A program made the translations under genes and the position numbers. The notes under the pieces were generated by a model. It did no database searches and had not been told where the DNA came from. It was given only the letters and a program-made list of their open reading frames with translations. Source: Maribacter sp. (GTDB lineage: Bacteria; Bacteroidota; Bacteroidia; Flavobacteriales; Flavobacteriaceae). Taken from it: DNA of 64,000 nucleotides. Location: assembly GCA_020629285.1 (NCBI GenBank), contig JAHDDP010000011.1, positions 19,542 to 83,541 on the forward strand, read 5' to 3'. Position 1 is the stretch's first letter. Every line of letters starts with the position of its first letter. This document shows, one piece after another, positions 35,454-44,943 of the stretch.

Positions 35454-35882
35454 ATGAGAAAAGTATTTGTATTGTTAGTATTTATGTTAATGGGTTCTTT
35501 AGTTGTAGCCCAAGACGACGCTCCTGTAAATGAAAAGGAAGTTATTGTAGATGTTGAGGAAGAAATGAAGCAGGTGAAGAAAGATGTAAAGGAGGCTAAG
35601 GCCGATGCTAAAAAAGAAAAAAAAGAAGCAGCTCGACAAAAGAAAAAGGATGCTGCTAAAAAGAAAGAAGATAAGCTTAAAAAGCAAATTAGTTCTAAAA
35701 CAAAATCTATTTCTAAAGAAGAAAAACAAATAGCAAAATTAAGAGCTCAGCTCGAGAAAGGAAAATTAAAAGGAACGCTTTCTCCAGTGGATATTCAGAA
35801 AATCGAGGATAAAATTGCCAAGAGCCAAATGAAGATCATGAAGGAAAAAGAAAAGCGTACAAAATTAAATAGAAAATTATAA
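35454..35882 (+). CDS. Small exported lysine/glutamate-rich coiled-coil protein
   Basis: The ATG at 35454 gives a clear signal peptide ('KVFVLLVFMLMGSLVVAQ') and a 142-residue protein; the frame further upstream overlaps the promoter. The mature part is almost entirely charged and helical ('KKDVKEAKADAKKEKKEA' and 'KEEKQIAKLRAQLEKGKL'). Similar small periplasmic coiled-coil proteins are common in Flavobacteriia and have no assigned function. It is followed 72 bases later by a DUF4870 gene. Confidence 0.7.
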   Translation: MRKVFVLLVFMLMGSLVVAQDDAPVNEKEVIVDVEEEMKQVKKDVKEAKADAKKEKKEAARQKKKDAAKKKEDKLKKQISSKTKSISKEEKQIAKLRAQLEKGKLKGTLSPVDIQKIEDKIAKSQMKIMKEKEKRTKLNRKL

Positions 35883-35954
35883 TTTCTAATTTTTGTAACA
35901 TTTATGGGGTTTGTGCGTCTTATTTATAGTATTCATCATTAAAATCAATCAAAA

Positions 35955-36323
35955 ATGGAACTAGTAAATAAAAACGCAGTAGTTGTTCGTGAAGACCGTA
36001 ATTTGTTGGTCATTACACATTTGTCTCAGTATTTAGATTTTATAACAGGTTTTGGCGGACTTATAGTTCCGCTAGTTATTTGGCTAACTACCAAAGATTC
36101 AGTTATAGGTATGGATGAGCATGGCAAATCTGTTATCAATTTTCAGTTATCTTTAATATTGTACTTGGTAATTGGTATTCCAGGTATATTGTTATTTGGG
36201 CTTGGAATATTGTTATTGATCTTTGCAGGTATTTTGTCAATTGTTATGCCGGCCGTCAATGCTATAAAAGCTAGTAATGGAGAGTCACCAAGTTATTTTG
36301 GCACTATAAGATTCATATCTTAA
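35955..36323 (+). CDS. DUF4870 family membrane protein
   Basis: The 122-residue protein has three to four hydrophobic helices ('HLSQYLDFITGFGGLIVPLVIWL', 'LSLILYLVIGIPGILLFGLGILLLIFAGILSIVMPAV') and the family pattern 'D.HGK..INFQLS' between them. DUF4870 proteins are small inner-membrane proteins of unknown function. It is followed by a strong bidirectional terminator shared with dnaN. Confidence 0.8.
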   Translation: MELVNKNAVVVREDRNLLVITHLSQYLDFITGFGGLIVPLVIWLTTKDSVIGMDEHGKSVINFQLSLILYLVIGIPGILLFGLGILLLIFAGILSIVMPAVNAIKASNGESPSYFGTIRFIS

Positions 36324-36335
36324 TTAGATTATAAA

Positions 36336-36373
36336 AATAAAAAAAGGGTCAGTTTTTTAACTGACCCTTTTTA
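36336..36373. terminator. Bidirectional terminator between DUF4870 and dnaN
   Basis: A-tract, GGGTCAGTT (36346-36354), TTTT loop, AACTGACCC (36359-36367), T-tract. It works on both strands and separates two convergent genes. Confidence 0.9.
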
Positions 36374-36391
36374 GTTTATAAGTATTTGGTA

Positions 36392-37510
36392 TTAACCGTT
36401 AAGCATTACGGGCATTACCAGCATGGTTACAAATTCACCCTCGTCTAAGCCATCTGTTGGGGTCAAAATACCTGCACGGTTTGGTAAACTCATTTCTAAA
36501 GAAACCTCATCTGAACCTAAATTGTTCAGCATTTCAGTTAAGAATCTAGAGTTAAAACCAATTTGCATGTCATCACCTTGGTAAGAACACGTTAACCTTT
36601 CTTCTGCCTTGTTAGAGTAATCTAGATCTTCTGCAGAAATATTCAATTCTGCCCCAGCTATTTTTAAACGTATTTGGTGTGTCGTCTTATTTGAGAAAAT
36701 AGAAACCCTTTTGACTGAACTTAAAAACTGATTTCTAGCGATCGTAAGTTTGTTCGGGTTCTCTTTTGGTATAACCGCTTCGTAATTGGGGTATTTACCA
36801 TCAATAAGTCTACAGATCAGTTCGGTTTCGTCAAAGCTAAACTTCGCATTACTTTCATTGTACTCAATAAGAACATCAGACTCGCTACCTGCCAATATAC
36901 CTTTTAACAAAGTCAAAGGTTTTTTAGGCATGATAAATTCCGCTACCTGAGAAGCCCTAACATCTGTACGTTGATATTTAACCAGTTTATGTGCGTCTGT
37001 AGCAACAAACGTTAAGTTCTCTGGAGAAAATTGAAAGAAAACTCCGCTCATTACAGGTCTTAAATCGTCATTACCTGCAGCAAAAATTGTTTTGTTGATC
37101 GCCGTTGCCAAAATATCGCCAAGCAAGGTCGTAGAACTTGGACTCGTCAATTCTACAGCTTTGGGAAATTCGGCTCCATCGGCATATGCAAGGGCATATT
37201 TACCATGGTTAGAGCTAATTTCTACCGTATTGTTATCCTCTACTACAAAAGTAAGAGGTTGTTCTGGAAAAGTTTTTAAAGTTTCTAAAAGCAATCTTGC
37301 CGGTACAGCTATAGTACCTTCGTTGTCAGAATCTACTTTTATAACTGAACTCATAGTGGTTTCCAAATCGGAAGCTGAGACGGTCAGTTTGTCCTTCTGC
37401 AAATCGAACAGAAAATTATCCAATATCGGTAATGTATTACTGTTGTTGATTACACCTCCTAATATTTGAAGTTGTTTTAGCAAATAGGTACTTGAAACTA
37501 TAAATTTCAT
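36392..37510 (-). CDS. dnaN: DNA polymerase III sliding clamp (beta subunit)
   Basis: The 372-residue protein begins 'MKFIVSSTYLLKQLQILGGVI' and shows the three-domain clamp pattern, with 'DNFLFDL', 'VSASDLETTMSS', 'FVATDAHKLVKY' and C-terminal 'FVTMLVMPVML'. It forms the ring that tethers replicative polymerase to DNA. Length is normal. It is not next to dnaA here, which is common in Bacteroidota. It converges on the DUF4870 gene across a shared terminator. Confidence 0.97.
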   Translation of the reverse strand: MKFIVSSTYLLKQLQILGGVINNSNTLPILDNFLFDLQKDKLTVSASDLETTMSSVIKVDSDNEGTIAVPARLLLETLKTFPEQPLTFVVEDNNTVEISSNHGKYALAYADGAEFPKAVELTSPSSTTLLGDILATAINKTIFAAGNDDLRPVMSGVFFQFSPENLTFVATDAHKLVKYQRTDVRASQVAEFIMPKKPLTLLKGILAGSESDVLIEYNESNAKFSFDETELICRLIDGKYPNYEAVIPKENPNKLTIARNQFLSSVKRVSIFSNKTTHQIRLKIAGAELNISAEDLDYSNKAEERLTCSYQGDDMQIGFNSRFLTEMLNNLGSDEVSLEMSLPNRAGILTPTDGLDEGEFVTMLVMPVMLNG

Positions 37511-37788
37511 TCTTTAATTTTTATTGATATTTCTCCTGAAATTCTCAAGGGAAATAGGTTTAAACTCCTTTTTAGTTGGCAGTTTTCGTTACCAACAAAG
37601 ATATTTTAATTGCCCTTTTTAAGGAAACAAACTTATTAACAGTTTGTTATTGCTCAAGGTAGTGTATATTTCTAGTTATTAATAAGTTAACATGATAATA
37701 TTTGTGTTTGTCTATTAGTTATTAACTTTTGCCGATCTTAATTAATTTAAAAATAAGCCTAATTTCTCAGGTGATCATATTTGCTTTA

Positions 37789-38619
37789 TTATTCAAAATC
37801 TATCATTATAGTATCCCTATAATCTAAACCTAATAATGTAGAAGCACCACCTACTGTGGTAAGATTACTTTTGTAAATGGCCAATTCAATATAATTGGAT
37901 GAATTAAATATTGCCAAAAGGTCACCTGCACTTTTGCGCTGGTTCTTTTCTAGACTGTAATCTATAAATTCATTATAAGCTCTATGAATCTTTGTTATTT
38001 TATGATTTCGTGCCAAAACGGTATAGTCCCTGCCTTTTCTGTAGGCATCGAACAAATTTTTACGAATATTGGTAATTACATTTCCATAGTTATCAATATA
38101 GATAACGCTACCAATAATTTTTTTGCCGTCTTCTACAATTCTAGGAGCAAATTCTCTTAAATCGTTAAGTTCGGTAAAAGGTTTGCCTACTAATTCCAAT
38201 GTGCCGCCACGAGCTATATGGCAGGCAACTTGTATAAAAACATTTAAGACGGGAAATGAGTTGGCAATAGAATCAGGTAAATTTATTTCAAATACTTTTT
38301 CAGGAGTCATTTCAGAAGTGATGAGCCCAATGACACCAGTGTTTGCACCAATAAAATAGTGTCCGTTGATTAGAGCGACAATGTGCTTGTTTTCTGGTGT
38401 TTCTTCAGAATCTACACCTACAATATGAATAGTTCCTTTAGGAAAACTGTTGTAAGAGTTAGAAAGAATATATGCACACTCTTGAATGTTAAAAGGCATG
38501 ATATCATGCGATATATCAACAATTTTGGCATCGGGCAATTCTGTGTATATGGAGCCTTTTAAAACAGCTACAAAGTGATCTTTTAATCCGAAATCTGTTG
38601 TGAGGGTGATAATTGCCAT
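37789..38619 (-). CDS. SAM hydrolase / adenosyl-halide-type SAM hydroxide adenosyltransferase (DUF62)
   Basis: The 276-residue protein has the family opening 'ITLTTDFGLKDHFVAVLKGSIY' with the SAM-contacting Asp/Ser region, 'VDISHDIMPFNIQECAYIL', 'GVDSEETPENKH' and 'YIDNYGNVITNI'. Family members hydrolyse S-adenosylmethionine to adenosine and methionine. Physiological role is unclear. It is divergent from phoH. Confidence 0.9.
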   Translation of the reverse strand: MAIITLTTDFGLKDHFVAVLKGSIYTELPDAKIVDISHDIMPFNIQECAYILSNSYNSFPKGTIHIVGVDSEETPENKHIVALINGHYFIGANTGVIGLITSEMTPEKVFEINLPDSIANSFPVLNVFIQVACHIARGGTLELVGKPFTELNDLREFAPRIVEDGKKIIGSVIYIDNYGNVITNIRKNLFDAYRKGRDYTVLARNHKITKIHRAYNEFIDYSLEKNQRKSAGDLLAIFNSSNYIELAIYKSNLTTVGGASTLLGLDYRDTIMIDFE

Positions 38620-38748
38620 ACAGCAATGTTGATATGTTTTTGGTTAGTCGAATTTAAAATTTGCTTAAATTTGATATACAAAATTAAACAAAAAACAGCG
38701 ATTAGAAACTAATCTTCGCTAACTATAAATCATTATAAAACCGACTGT

Positions 38749-39702
38749 TTGAACGAGATAATTCTAGAACTTACCGAAATTAGCCCAAGAGAGTTTTTTG
38801 GGCAGCAAAATGAGCATATTGATTTATTAAAAAAATACTTTCCTAAATTGAAAATTGTTGCCCGTGGCAACAAGATCAAAGCCTTTGGGGATGAAGAACT
38901 TTTGGAAGAGTTTGAAAGGCGGTTCGATTTGCTGACGCAACATTTCATTAAATACAACAAATTAGACGAAAACAGCATAGAAAGAGTGTTGACAAGTTCT
39001 GAAGATGATGAGCTTAAATCATCTAAGAATAGCGGAGAAACATTGGTTCATGGTGTAAGCGGCAGGTTAATAAAAGCACAGACTGCAAACCAACGTCGTT
39101 TGGTAGATGCCTCTAAAAAGAACGATATGGTTTTTGCCATTGGTCCGGCAGGTACTGGTAAAACCTATACTGGCGTTGCACTTGCGGTAAAAGCATTGAA
39201 AGAGAAACAGGTAAAGAAAATTATCTTGACGAGACCGGCGGTTGAGGCTGGTGAGAATCTTGGTTTTTTACCTGGCGATTTAAAAGAAAAACTAGATCCT
39301 TACATGCAACCTTTATATGATGCGCTTAGAGATATGATCCCCGCTGAAAAATTGGTGCATTATATTGAAAACGGTACCATACAAATTGCTCCTATGGCAT
39401 TTATGCGTGGTAGAACTTTAGATAACGCCTTTGTTATTTTAGATGAGGCACAGAATACCACCCACGCACAAATGAAAATGTTTTTGACTAGAATGGGTAG
39501 AAATGCCAGATTCCTGATAACGGGAGATCCAGGGCAAATTGACTTGCCTAGAAGAACAATTTCAGGTTTAAAAGAGGCTCTGCTCATTTTAAATAATGTG
39601 CCAGGTATAGAGGTTATTTATCTAGATGATAAAGATGTAATCCGTCATAAACTTGTGAAAAAAGTTATTGAAGCTTATAAAACTATAGAACACCACAATT
39701 AA
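38749..39702 (+). CDS. phoH: PhoH-family ATPase
   Basis: The 317-residue protein has an N-terminal KH-like segment ('[17 protein letters not shown]') and a PhoH helicase-like ATPase with Walker A '[10 protein letters not shown]', '[19 protein letters not shown]' and Walker B '[11 protein letters not shown]'. The start is a TTG at 38749 ('[18 protein letters not shown]'); no nearby ATG preserves the conserved N-terminus. PhoH proteins act on RNA, possibly with YbeY-linked ribosome maturation. It is 8 bases upstream of purC. Confidence 0.92.
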   Translation: MNEIILELTEISPREFFGQQNEHIDLLKKYFPKLKIVARGNKIKAFGDEELLEEFERRFDLLTQHFIKYNKLDENSIERVLTSSEDDELKSSKNSGETLVHGVSGRLIKAQTANQRRLVDASKKNDMVFAIGPAGTGKTYTGVALAVKALKEKQVKKIILTRPAVEAGENLGFLPGDLKEKLDPYMQPLYDALRDMIPAEKLVHYIENGTIQIAPMAFMRGRTLDNAFVILDEAQNTTHAQMKMFLTRMGRNARFLITGDPGQIDLPRRTISGLKEALLILNNVPGIEVIYLDDKDVIRHKLVKKVIEAYKTIEHHN

Positions 39703-39710
39703 GAATTTAC

Positions 39711-40667
39711 ATGTCAAAGAATACTATTTACGAAACTGAATTTAATTTCCCGGGTCAGAAAAATGTCTATAAAGGCAAAGTAAGGTCGGTATACACTTTA
39801 GATAACGATATGTTGGTCATGGTGGCCACTGACAGGTTATCTGCTTTTGATGTGGTGATGCCCAAGGGAATTCCATACAAAGGACAGATTTTAAATCAGA
39901 TTGCAACCCAAATGATGGCTTCTACAGAAGATATTGTTCCAAACTGGTTAACTGCAACTCCTGATCCAAATGTTGCTGTTGGTGTTGCCTGCGAGCCTTT
40001 TAAGATAGAAATGGTTATTCGTGGGTATTTATCTGGGCATGCGGCTAGAGAATACAAATTGGGCAAAAGAATGTTATGTGGTGTTGCCATGCCTGAGGGT
40101 ATGAAGGAGAACGACAAATTTCCAAGTCCTATAATTACTCCTGCTACCAAAGCGGAAATGGGTGATCATGATGAGGATATCTCCAAAGCCGATATTTTAA
40201 GTAAAGGCATAGTTTCAGCAGAAGATTATGAATTACTTGAAAAGTATACTTATGCACTTTTTCAAAGAGGAACCGAAATTGCCGCTGAAAGAGGATTGAT
40301 TTTGGTAGATACCAAGTATGAATTCGGAAAAACTAAAGAAGGAAAGATTGTTTTGATCGATGAGATTCATACTCCAGATTCTTCTAGATATTTTTATGCT
40401 GACGGATATCAGGCTAGGCAAGATGCCAATGAGCCTCAAAAACAATTATCGAAGGAGTTTGTAAGACAATGGTTGATTGCGAATGACTTTCAAGGTTTAG
40501 AGGGACAAACCGTTCCTGAGATGTCTGATGAATACATTGAGTCTGTATCTGAACGTTATATTGAACTTTACGAACATATAACTGGAGAGCCATTTGTAAA
40601 GGCTGATACTACTCATATTCATGATAGAATTAATAGAAACGTCTTAAGTTATTTAGAGAGCCTTTAA
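39711..40667 (+). CDS. purC: Phosphoribosylaminoimidazole-succinocarboxamide synthase
   Basis: The 318-residue SAICAR synthase joins CAIR and aspartate with ATP in de novo purine synthesis. Motifs visible are '[30 protein letters not shown]', '[16 protein letters not shown]', '[31 protein letters not shown]'. It is of the longer (about 300-residue) type. It starts 8 bases after phoH and likely shares its transcript, converging on the exonuclease gene. Confidence 0.96.
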   Translation: MSKNTIYETEFNFPGQKNVYKGKVRSVYTLDNDMLVMVATDRLSAFDVVMPKGIPYKGQILNQIATQMMASTEDIVPNWLTATPDPNVAVGVACEPFKIEMVIRGYLSGHAAREYKLGKRMLCGVAMPEGMKENDKFPSPIITPATKAEMGDHDEDISKADILSKGIVSAEDYELLEKYTYALFQRGTEIAAERGLILVDTKYEFGKTKEGKIVLIDEIHTPDSSRYFYADGYQARQDANEPQKQLSKEFVRQWLIANDFQGLEGQTVPEMSDEYIESVSERYIELYEHITGEPFVKADTTHIHDRINRNVLSYLESL

Positions 40668-40669
40668 AC

Positions 40670-41326
40670 TTATCTAAGTAAATATTTAAGCGAGAAGTTT
40701 TTCTTTTCCTTTAATCGTGATATTATCTTTAAAAAGGCGACGGCTGTTATATAGGCGTCGCCTAAAGCAGTATGCCTGTCTTTTCTAGAAATGGAGAATT
40801 TTTCCGCAAGCTCATCTAGGGTGTAATGAGATTTAGGTTGAACTAGGTAAGACGTTATTAATGTTTTCTTGTAAATCACTCCCGTATCTAAGACTATGTT
40901 TTTTAGTTTAGGTAGACCATGCCTTACTAAAGCAGTATTTAGCATTCCCATATCAAAACCTGCATGGTGTGCCACGATAACAGCATCTCTAACATAAGCT
41001 AAAAACTTTTCAAGTGCCAAAATTTCACTAATACACTCTCGCTGTCCGTTTTTTAAAAGTCCGTGAACGTGGACAGTCTCTTTATTGAATTTTTCTTGCT
41101 CTAAATAGATATCGAATACTTCTTGAACAGAGATACTCTCATTTTTAATTTTTACCGCGCCAATGGAGAGGATCCGGTCATCTTCAAAGCTAAAGCCTGT
41201 TGTTTCGGTATCTAAGACTACAAAAATTAGGTCATTAAATTTTTTACTTTGAGTTTCCTTGAAAAGGCTTTCATAAGTTTTCCAAAATTCTGGTAGGTTT
41301 TTAGGTGTTCGTTTAAATAATCCCAT
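40670..41326 (-). CDS. DnaQ-like 3'-5' exonuclease
   Basis: The 218-residue protein shows the DEDDh exonuclease motifs: ExoI 'FVVLDTETTGFSFEDDRI', ExoII 'VAHHAGFDMGMLNTAL' and ExoIII 'HTALGDAYITA'. It resembles the DNA polymerase III epsilon chain but is a stand-alone protein. Its start overlaps the stop of the upstream cNMP/CBS/DUF294 gene, and this pairing recurs in other bacteria, suggesting a shared regulatory function. Confidence 0.88.
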   Translation of the reverse strand: MGLFKRTPKNLPEFWKTYESLFKETQSKKFNDLIFVVLDTETTGFSFEDDRILSIGAVKIKNESISVQEVFDIYLEQEKFNKETVHVHGLLKNGQRECISEILALEKFLAYVRDAVIVAHHAGFDMGMLNTALVRHGLPKLKNIVLDTGVIYKKTLITSYLVQPKSHYTLDELAEKFSISRKDRHTALGDAYITAVAFLKIISRLKEKKNFSLKYLLR

Positions 41327-43245
41327 TACCCTAAAATATTAGTCACTTTAAAACGGAGCGTGATTAACTCTTGTATTTCCTTAATAGCTTTAAAGGTACG
41401 CTTCAATTTCATTTTTTCTTGCTTGCTCAATTGATCTAGTTGAATAAACCTACCTGAATCATGATTGGCCAAACCTTGTCGTGTTCTAAATTTTACCAAG
41501 GCTTTTGTGGCGTAAGAGCAAGCTAAATACAACTCTTTGTTATTGGGTTCAAGTTCCGCTAATTTCTCATATCGTTCCCATGTATTGCTAATAGCTTTTA
41601 CGGAATGTGATAGTATTAAGACACGCGCGGCATCAACCAAGGGTCGTAAAGCTCTTCTTTTTAAATCAAAGGAATCTTTGTGTTGACCGTCTTGCTCAAC
41701 AACGAATTGCCTAAAAAAACCAGTAGGTGACGGACTTTGAAGTGCGCCGTTTGCCAAATGCACCAAAAAAATAGGATAATTCTTAACGGTTCTAAATATA
41801 TGGTCAGACATATTATCCAATAAACTTCTTTCTCCGAATGCCAAACTGTAATCAAAAAATATGGAAGACATTAAAACCTCGTTGGGTCCGGGGTTACCAA
41901 TCCAGTATGATAGTTTGTTTTTCCATTCTTCTAGACTTAAGCACCATTTTGGGTTAGAAGCCATCATATCCGCTGGGCAGTACTCATAACCTATAGAATT
42001 CAATCCTTTGGTTATATGTTTGGAAAGTTCAAGAAAGTAAGTGGTAGTTTTAGATAAATCTTCCTCAGGTACATTTTCAAATACCAAGGCATTATCTTGA
42101 TCTGTATGTAAAAGTTGTTCGCTTCTACCTTGACTACCCAATGCCAGCCAGGCAAATTTAACGGGTGGGGGCGTATCCATTTTAGTAATGGAAATTTCCA
42201 CTACCTGCTTTATACATGTATCATTTAGTTCAGAGATGATTTTAGCAATCAGGCCTAATGGAATATTTTGCTCTAAGTATCCCGTTAAAAGAACCATAAC
42301 ACTTTTTCTGATTTGCTTTATTTTTTTTATTCGAGAGGTACGTTTAATCGCTTTTACCAATACTGCCGGGTTATCGCCTAAGGAAACCATTACATCATGC
42401 TTGGATAAAATTCCTAATGCAGGAGAATTTGGCGTGCCATCTTCTGTAATGACCAAATGACTAACGTTGCTTTTCATCATCGCCATTTGTGCCTGTGTAA
42501 TAGTAAGATTTTTTGGATACGTAATTACCGGGGTAGTCATTACAGTTTTTACTGAAGCAGTTATTGGCTGCTGACCTGATATTACTTTGTTTCTGAAATC
42601 TTTATCGGTAATAATGCCAACTGGTAAATCTTTACTGGTAATTAATAATGATCCAATTTTCTTCTTGGACATGATATCAGCAGCCTCTTTAATAGAGGTT
42701 CTTGTGGAACAGGTCACCAATTTTTTTGAGTAGTTAGCTAATTGTAGGTCTGGCAGTACCACTTCGGTAGTAACCTCTTCTTCACCTTCGTTATCATAAA
42801 GTTGCCCTTTTTGATTTTTTGCGTACGGATTACGGGTGTTGGAGGCAAAACTCTCCATTAAGAAAATAGTTACCTGATTGTTCTTCTTGGCAATAGGTTT
42901 AAAAATGTTGATTGGAATTCCGTAGAGAATACACTCCTCATGCGCTCTAGCTTCTAACTTATAATTTTCATTGGCAAAAAGCGGACGTAACCCAAATATA
43001 TCTCCTTCATCACAATAGTCAATAATATTTGAATTGGTGGGATTGTTTAAAGTAACCGCACCTTTATGAACCATATAAAAGTGTGAATGCTGAGGTTCAT
43101 CAACATTGAAAATTATACTGTTCTTCTCTTTATAGACGATAAGTACTTGTTCAGCCAACTCAAAAAGAGATTTGCTGTCAAGTACATTAAAAGGCGGATA
43201 GTTTTTAATAAAATCGGCTACCCTTTCAGAAATCAGATTTTTCAT
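41326..43245 (-). CDS. cNMP-binding / CBS / DUF294 nucleotidyltransferase-like protein
   Basis: The 639-residue protein has an N-terminal cyclic-nucleotide-binding-type domain (about 20-130), a pair of CBS domains (about 170-300, 'AADIMSKKKIGSLLIT', 'VSHLVITEDGTPN'), a GlnD-like nucleotidyltransferase ('WLALGSQGRSEQLLHTDQDNALVF') and a DUF294 C-terminal helical domain. The architecture suggests ligand-sensing regulation of a protein-modifying or inactive transferase; targets are unknown. It overlaps the DnaQ-like exonuclease by one base. Confidence 0.88.
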   Translation of the reverse strand: MKNLISERVADFIKNYPPFNVLDSKSLFELAEQVLIVYKEKNSIIFNVDEPQHSHFYMVHKGAVTLNNPTNSNIIDYCDEGDIFGLRPLFANENYKLEARAHEECILYGIPINIFKPIAKKNNQVTIFLMESFASNTRNPYAKNQKGQLYDNEGEEEVTTEVVLPDLQLANYSKKLVTCSTRTSIKEAADIMSKKKIGSLLITSKDLPVGIITDKDFRNKVISGQQPITASVKTVMTTPVITYPKNLTITQAQMAMMKSNVSHLVITEDGTPNSPALGILSKHDVMVSLGDNPAVLVKAIKRTSRIKKIKQIRKSVMVLLTGYLEQNIPLGLIAKIISELNDTCIKQVVEISITKMDTPPPVKFAWLALGSQGRSEQLLHTDQDNALVFENVPEEDLSKTTTYFLELSKHITKGLNSIGYEYCPADMMASNPKWCLSLEEWKNKLSYWIGNPGPNEVLMSSIFFDYSLAFGERSLLDNMSDHIFRTVKNYPIFLVHLANGALQSPSPTGFFRQFVVEQDGQHKDSFDLKRRALRPLVDAARVLILSHSVKAISNTWERYEKLAELEPNNKELYLACSYATKALVKFRTRQGLANHDSGRFIQLDQLSKQEKMKLKRTFKAIKEIQELITLRFKVTNILG

Positions 43246-43332
43246 AAATTAAAGTTAGCGGAATAAATGCAGATATAAAAAGACCTTTATATGTGCAACT
43301 ACAAAGTAAAGTATGCCTTGTTTCAAAAAAGG

Positions 43333-44763
43333 TTAGCAATCGCTTAAGAAAACACCAACTGCTAATCCGCCTTCAGAAGTTTCTTTATACTTGGAGCTCA
43401 TGTCTTTTGCAGTTTCCCACATGGTCTGTACCACTTTGTCCAATGGCACTTTTGCGGCAGATGGGTCTGATCCCAACGCAAGCTCTGCAGCATTAATAGC
43501 TTTTATGGCTCCCATAGAGTTGCGTTCAATACATGGTATTTGTACCAATCCGCCAATAGGGTCGCAAGTAAGCCCTAAATGATGTTCCATTGCAATTTCT
43601 GCAGCCATAAGTACTTGTTCTGGCGTACCTCCCAGTAATTCTGTAAGTGCTCCTGCGGCCATAGCCGATGAAACGCCTATTTCTGCTTGACAACCTCCCA
43701 TTGCGGCAGATATGGTAGCTCCTTTTTTAAAGATGCTCCCAATTTCTCCTGCAACAAGCAAAAACTGTTTTACATGTTCAAAATTACCTGCGTGGTTTTC
43801 AATGACCATATAGTACATTAGTACGGCGGGTATAACACCTGCACTTCCGTTAGTTGGTGCTGTGACTACACGACCTAAAGATGCATTCACTTCATTTACA
43901 CTTAAGGCAAAGCAGCTTACCCACTGTAATATTTGTCTAAACTTTACTTCTGTCTGTCTTATGCTCTGTAACCACTCTTCAGGGTTGGAGTAGGGTAGGT
44001 CGCTTTTTAGCTTATTGTGCATTTCAAAAGCCCTACGCTTTACATGTAATCCGCCGGGTAAAGTTCCTTCGGTGTGGCAACCGGTATACATGCATTCTAA
44101 CATGGTAGACCAAATACGATTTAATTCATGATCGATTTTCACATCATCTCGCAAAGATCTTTCGTTTTGCAAAACCAATTCAGAAATTTTTAAATCTTCG
44201 TTTTTACAAAAATCAAGAAGTTCAGTTCCTTTTTGTACAGGAAACGGAAACTTTTCAAACATGTCAACCTTGCGTTTGGCATTTTTACGCTCCTCACTAA
44301 TAACGAATCCTCCACCTATAGAATAATAAGTTTTTGAAATTTTTCTGCCCGATTTCAATTTCGCTTGAAACTTTAATCCGTTGGCATGAAAAGGAAGAAA
44401 TTTTCTATTGAATATAATATGTTTGTCCGGGTCAAAGGTGATACTGTACGTACCATCTAAAAGTAAAATATGCTCGTTTTTAATTTTATTTATCAGAGGG
44501 TCAATAGTGTCAATAGGAATCAATTCTGGATCGGCACCTAACAGCCCTAGCATTACGGCATAGTCAGTGGCATGACCTTTACCTGTCAATGATAACGATC
44601 CGTATAAGTGCACTTCTACTTCTTCGACCTTCTCAAGATTGTCTTTAGAGTTTAATCTGGCCAACCACCGCTCTGCAGCACGCCATGGACCCAATGTATG
44701 TGAACTAGAAGGACCTACGCCTATCTTTAGCATATCAAAAACACTAATGCTTTCTATCTCCAA
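43333..44763 (-). CDS. sdaA: L-serine ammonia-lyase (iron-sulfur, single chain)
   Basis: The protein deaminates L-serine to pyruvate. It has the N-terminal beta domain '[21 protein letters not shown]' and the C-terminal alpha domain ('[17 protein letters not shown]', '[21 protein letters not shown]', '[18 protein letters not shown]') with the conserved cysteines of the 4Fe-4S cluster. I chose the TTG at 44763 because homologues begin 'ME.ISVFDM'; another TTG at 44793 would add 10 residues. It ends in the usual 'GGLAVGV' segment. Confidence 0.9.
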   Translation of the reverse strand: MEIESISVFDMLKIGVGPSSSHTLGPWRAAERWLARLNSKDNLEKVEEVEVHLYGSLSLTGKGHATDYAVMLGLLGADPELIPIDTIDPLINKIKNEHILLLDGTYSITFDPDKHIIFNRKFLPFHANGLKFQAKLKSGRKISKTYYSIGGGFVISEERKNAKRKVDMFEKFPFPVQKGTELLDFCKNEDLKISELVLQNERSLRDDVKIDHELNRIWSTMLECMYTGCHTEGTLPGGLHVKRRAFEMHNKLKSDLPYSNPEEWLQSIRQTEVKFRQILQWVSCFALSVNEVNASLGRVVTAPTNGSAGVIPAVLMYYMVIENHAGNFEHVKQFLLVAGEIGSIFKKGATISAAMGGCQAEIGVSSAMAAGALTELLGGTPEQVLMAAEIAMEHHLGLTCDPIGGLVQIPCIERNSMGAIKAINAAELALGSDPSAAKVPLDKVVQTMWETAKDMSSKYKETSEGGLAVGVFLSDC

Positions 44764-44854
44764 ATCGTATAAGTTTTGTAGGCTAAGGTACAATGTTTTG
44801 GTAATGTATTACCATACTATATTGGCATAATTATTATGTAGAAAACTGTATTAA

Positions 44855-44895
44855 TGACATCATGTCAGTTTTTCTGGCTTGGCATATTGTTTGTC
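44855..44895 (+). promoter_or_regulatory. Candidate sigma-54-type promoter and upstream palindrome for dnaK
   Basis: TTGGCAT (44879-44885) and TTGT (44891-44894) give GG-N10-GT, one base off the sigma-54 GG-N10-GC rule. A palindrome TGACAT-C-ATGTCA lies at 44855-44867. The dnaK start is at 44944. I found no clear TAnnTTTG element. Confidence 0.35.
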
Positions 44896-44943
44896 AATTA
44901 CTAATCGATTGTAAAATAAAGCACTTAATTTAAAACATATAAA

